Assembly: GCF_028279465.1 (NCBI RefSeq)
Contig: NZ_JANQNS010000013.1
Location: 1 to 64,000, forward strand
Origin: Parasphingopyxis sp.
Lineage (GTDB): Bacteria > Pseudomonadota > Alphaproteobacteria > Sphingomonadales > Sphingomonadaceae
Direction: 5' to 3'
Length of the DNA stretch: 64,000 bases
Position numbers and translations under genes: made by a program. This document shows, piece by piece, positions 63,104 to 64,000 of this stretch (within the stretch, counting starts at the first letter, position 1; each line of letters begins with the position of its first letter). The notes under the pieces are model-generated. The model saw nothing but the letters and a program-made list of their open reading frames with translations. It had not been told where the DNA came from and searched no databases.

Positions 63104-64000
63104 CTACGCCTCGACTGAGATAACGTGCATAACTTCATCGGTCTTAAAGCCGATCGCGGAAGGCCGGCGCACACCCGGCAGGGCCGAAACGTCAAACAAT
63201 TCGCGAATAACCCCCTCGATGCGCACCCAATGGATCATATCGCCGGTTGCAAGATCAACGATTGCGAGGCCGCAACGCGGTTCGGTTTCCCGGTCCAGTA
63301 AAGCCTGATCGAGCGGCAGACCTGAAAAGGTTCGATTGTCGCGCGAGAGCGAGAGGCCGATAATTGCAAAACCGTTCCGGATAGTCAGGCCACGCGCATA
63401 GCCGGGGCAAAAGGCAATGGGCTCAAAAGTTCCGCTCTCGCGGTCGATCTTCCCGAATTCGCCGGTACCCGAATTGAGCAGATAGAGCTCGCCTCGATAC
63501 ATGCGTGGACTGTGCGGCATCGAGAGTTCTGCCGCTACGATCTCGTTTGTATTCACGTCGATGACGATCCCGCCATCGGCGCGCTTGTCCCGCCACCCGT
63601 CCGCCATATCGGATCGGGAAATCGCCGTTGCGAAAGCAGGTTTGCCTTCGATCATCGCCATGCCGTTCAGATGGCAGCGGTCTTCAGGCGAAATCTTGCT
63701 GATAAACGGTGGCTTCCAGAGCGGCCGAAAACTGTGCCCATCACTGACCGTGGCGATACAGGAAAAGCGTGTGGCAACAAAAACAGGCCGTCCATCTTGG
63801 GCGAAGCTTACATCATGCGCGTCTACATCGCCGGTGATCCAGCTTTGGTGCGGGCCATAAAGGGCATCAAAACCGTCAGGCGTTTGCTGACCGGTCGCGA
63901 GAACGTTATCGAGACGATAAATCTGATATTGGGTCGCGAGTGCCAAAGTCCTGGCGTCGTCAGTGACGGCGATACCCATCGAGCGCATGAAGGTCCGCTC
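63104..64000 (-). CDS. TIGR03032 family protein, N-terminus cut by the window edge
   Basis: The frame is open to the window end, and the first visible ATG (63988) lies inside the conserved part, so the gene starts outside. About 298 residues are visible. SFRPLWKPPFISKISPEDRCHLNG, split here as SFRPLWKPPFIS and PEDRCHLNGMAM, then AFATAISRSDMADGWRD, SMPHSPRMYRGELYLLNSGT and PEFCPGYARGL-like FCPGYARGL are strong TIGR03032 matches. The family has repeated beta strands like a propeller and no known activity. It points into the exoprotein operon, 344 nt upstream, and could belong to the same system. Confidence 0.8.
   Translation of the reverse strand, partial: ERTFMRSMGIAVTDDARTLALATQYQIYRLDNVLATGQQTPDGFDALYGPHQSWITGDVDAHDVSFAQDGRPVFVATRFSCIATVSDGHSFRPLWKPPFISKISPEDRCHLNGMAMIEGKPAFATAISRSDMADGWRDKRADGGIVIDVNTNEIVAAELSMPHSPRMYRGELYLLNSGTGEFGKIDRESGTFEPIAFCPGYARGLTIRNGFAIIGLSLSRDNRTFSGLPLDQALLDRETEPRCGLAIVDLATGDMIHWVRIEGVIRELFDVSALPGVRRPSAIGFKTDEVMHVISVEA

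Overview
The window is a GC-rich chromosomal stretch of an alphaproteobacterium, most likely a sphingomonad. Supporting signs are a MipZ-type division ATPase, a pyrE-pdxJ-acpS-lepB operon, a cta/cox aa3 oxidase operon, split ligase-associated DNA-repair genes and ATGA/GTGA/TTGA gene overlaps throughout. A NhaA antiporter, a bacterial Na+ channel paired with a Ca2+/Na+ exchanger, an OpuC-like osmolyte importer and a sulfotransferase fit a marine or salt-exposed lifestyle; that is inference. I found no rRNA, tRNA, CRISPR array, transposase, integrase or prophage.

Layout. 0-11 kb: two MFS exporters, a membrane dipeptidase, a sulfotransferase, a MESH1-like HD hydrolase, and three ligase-associated DNA-repair genes (pdeM, DEXH helicase, MBL exonuclease) scattered among them without their ligase. 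11-16 kb: phosphomannomutase, J-domain protein, MipZ, PanC, a SEL1 protein and an FKBP isomerase. 16-22 kb (minus strand): a tightly overlapping operon pyrE, serine hydrolase, pdxJ, two unlisted microproteins, acpS, lepB, perM-like. A palindromic mobile unit has landed in the start of acpS and duplicated its first 11 codons. 22-30 kb: aa3 oxidase subunits and assembly factors (ctaC, ctaD, ctaB, a small CoxF-like protein, ctaG, ctaE, DUF983, surf1), then thrC and a methyltransferase. 31-43 kb: ccmAB, a metallopeptidase, phhB, an osmoprotectant ABC importer with fused permease and binding protein, a three-gene surface-sugar operon, the Na+ channel/exchanger pair, an OxyR-like regulator lacking the peroxidatic cysteine, and nhaA. 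43-49.5 kb: a formylglycine-generating-enzyme remnant, nrtS and a complete RND efflux operon.

49.7-62.8 kb (minus strand) is the most distinctive region: a type I secretion locus with TolC-like, LapB-type ABC and HlyD-type genes between two very repetitive exoproteins. The larger (2027 aa) has 14 FG-GAP repeats, consistent with two seven-bladed beta-propellers, then cadherin-like domains and five RTX blocks of about 100 aa. The smaller (685 aa) has three tandem copies of a module of about 199 aa. The ABC protein has no C39 peptidase domain. A truncated TIGR03032-family gene follows at the right edge.

Non-coding highlights: a dispersed palindrome family built from shared hairpin modules, whose stems differ between copies but stay paired, fills several gaps between gene ends (1-146, 1694-1747, 15133-15242, 16388-16429, 30872-31102).
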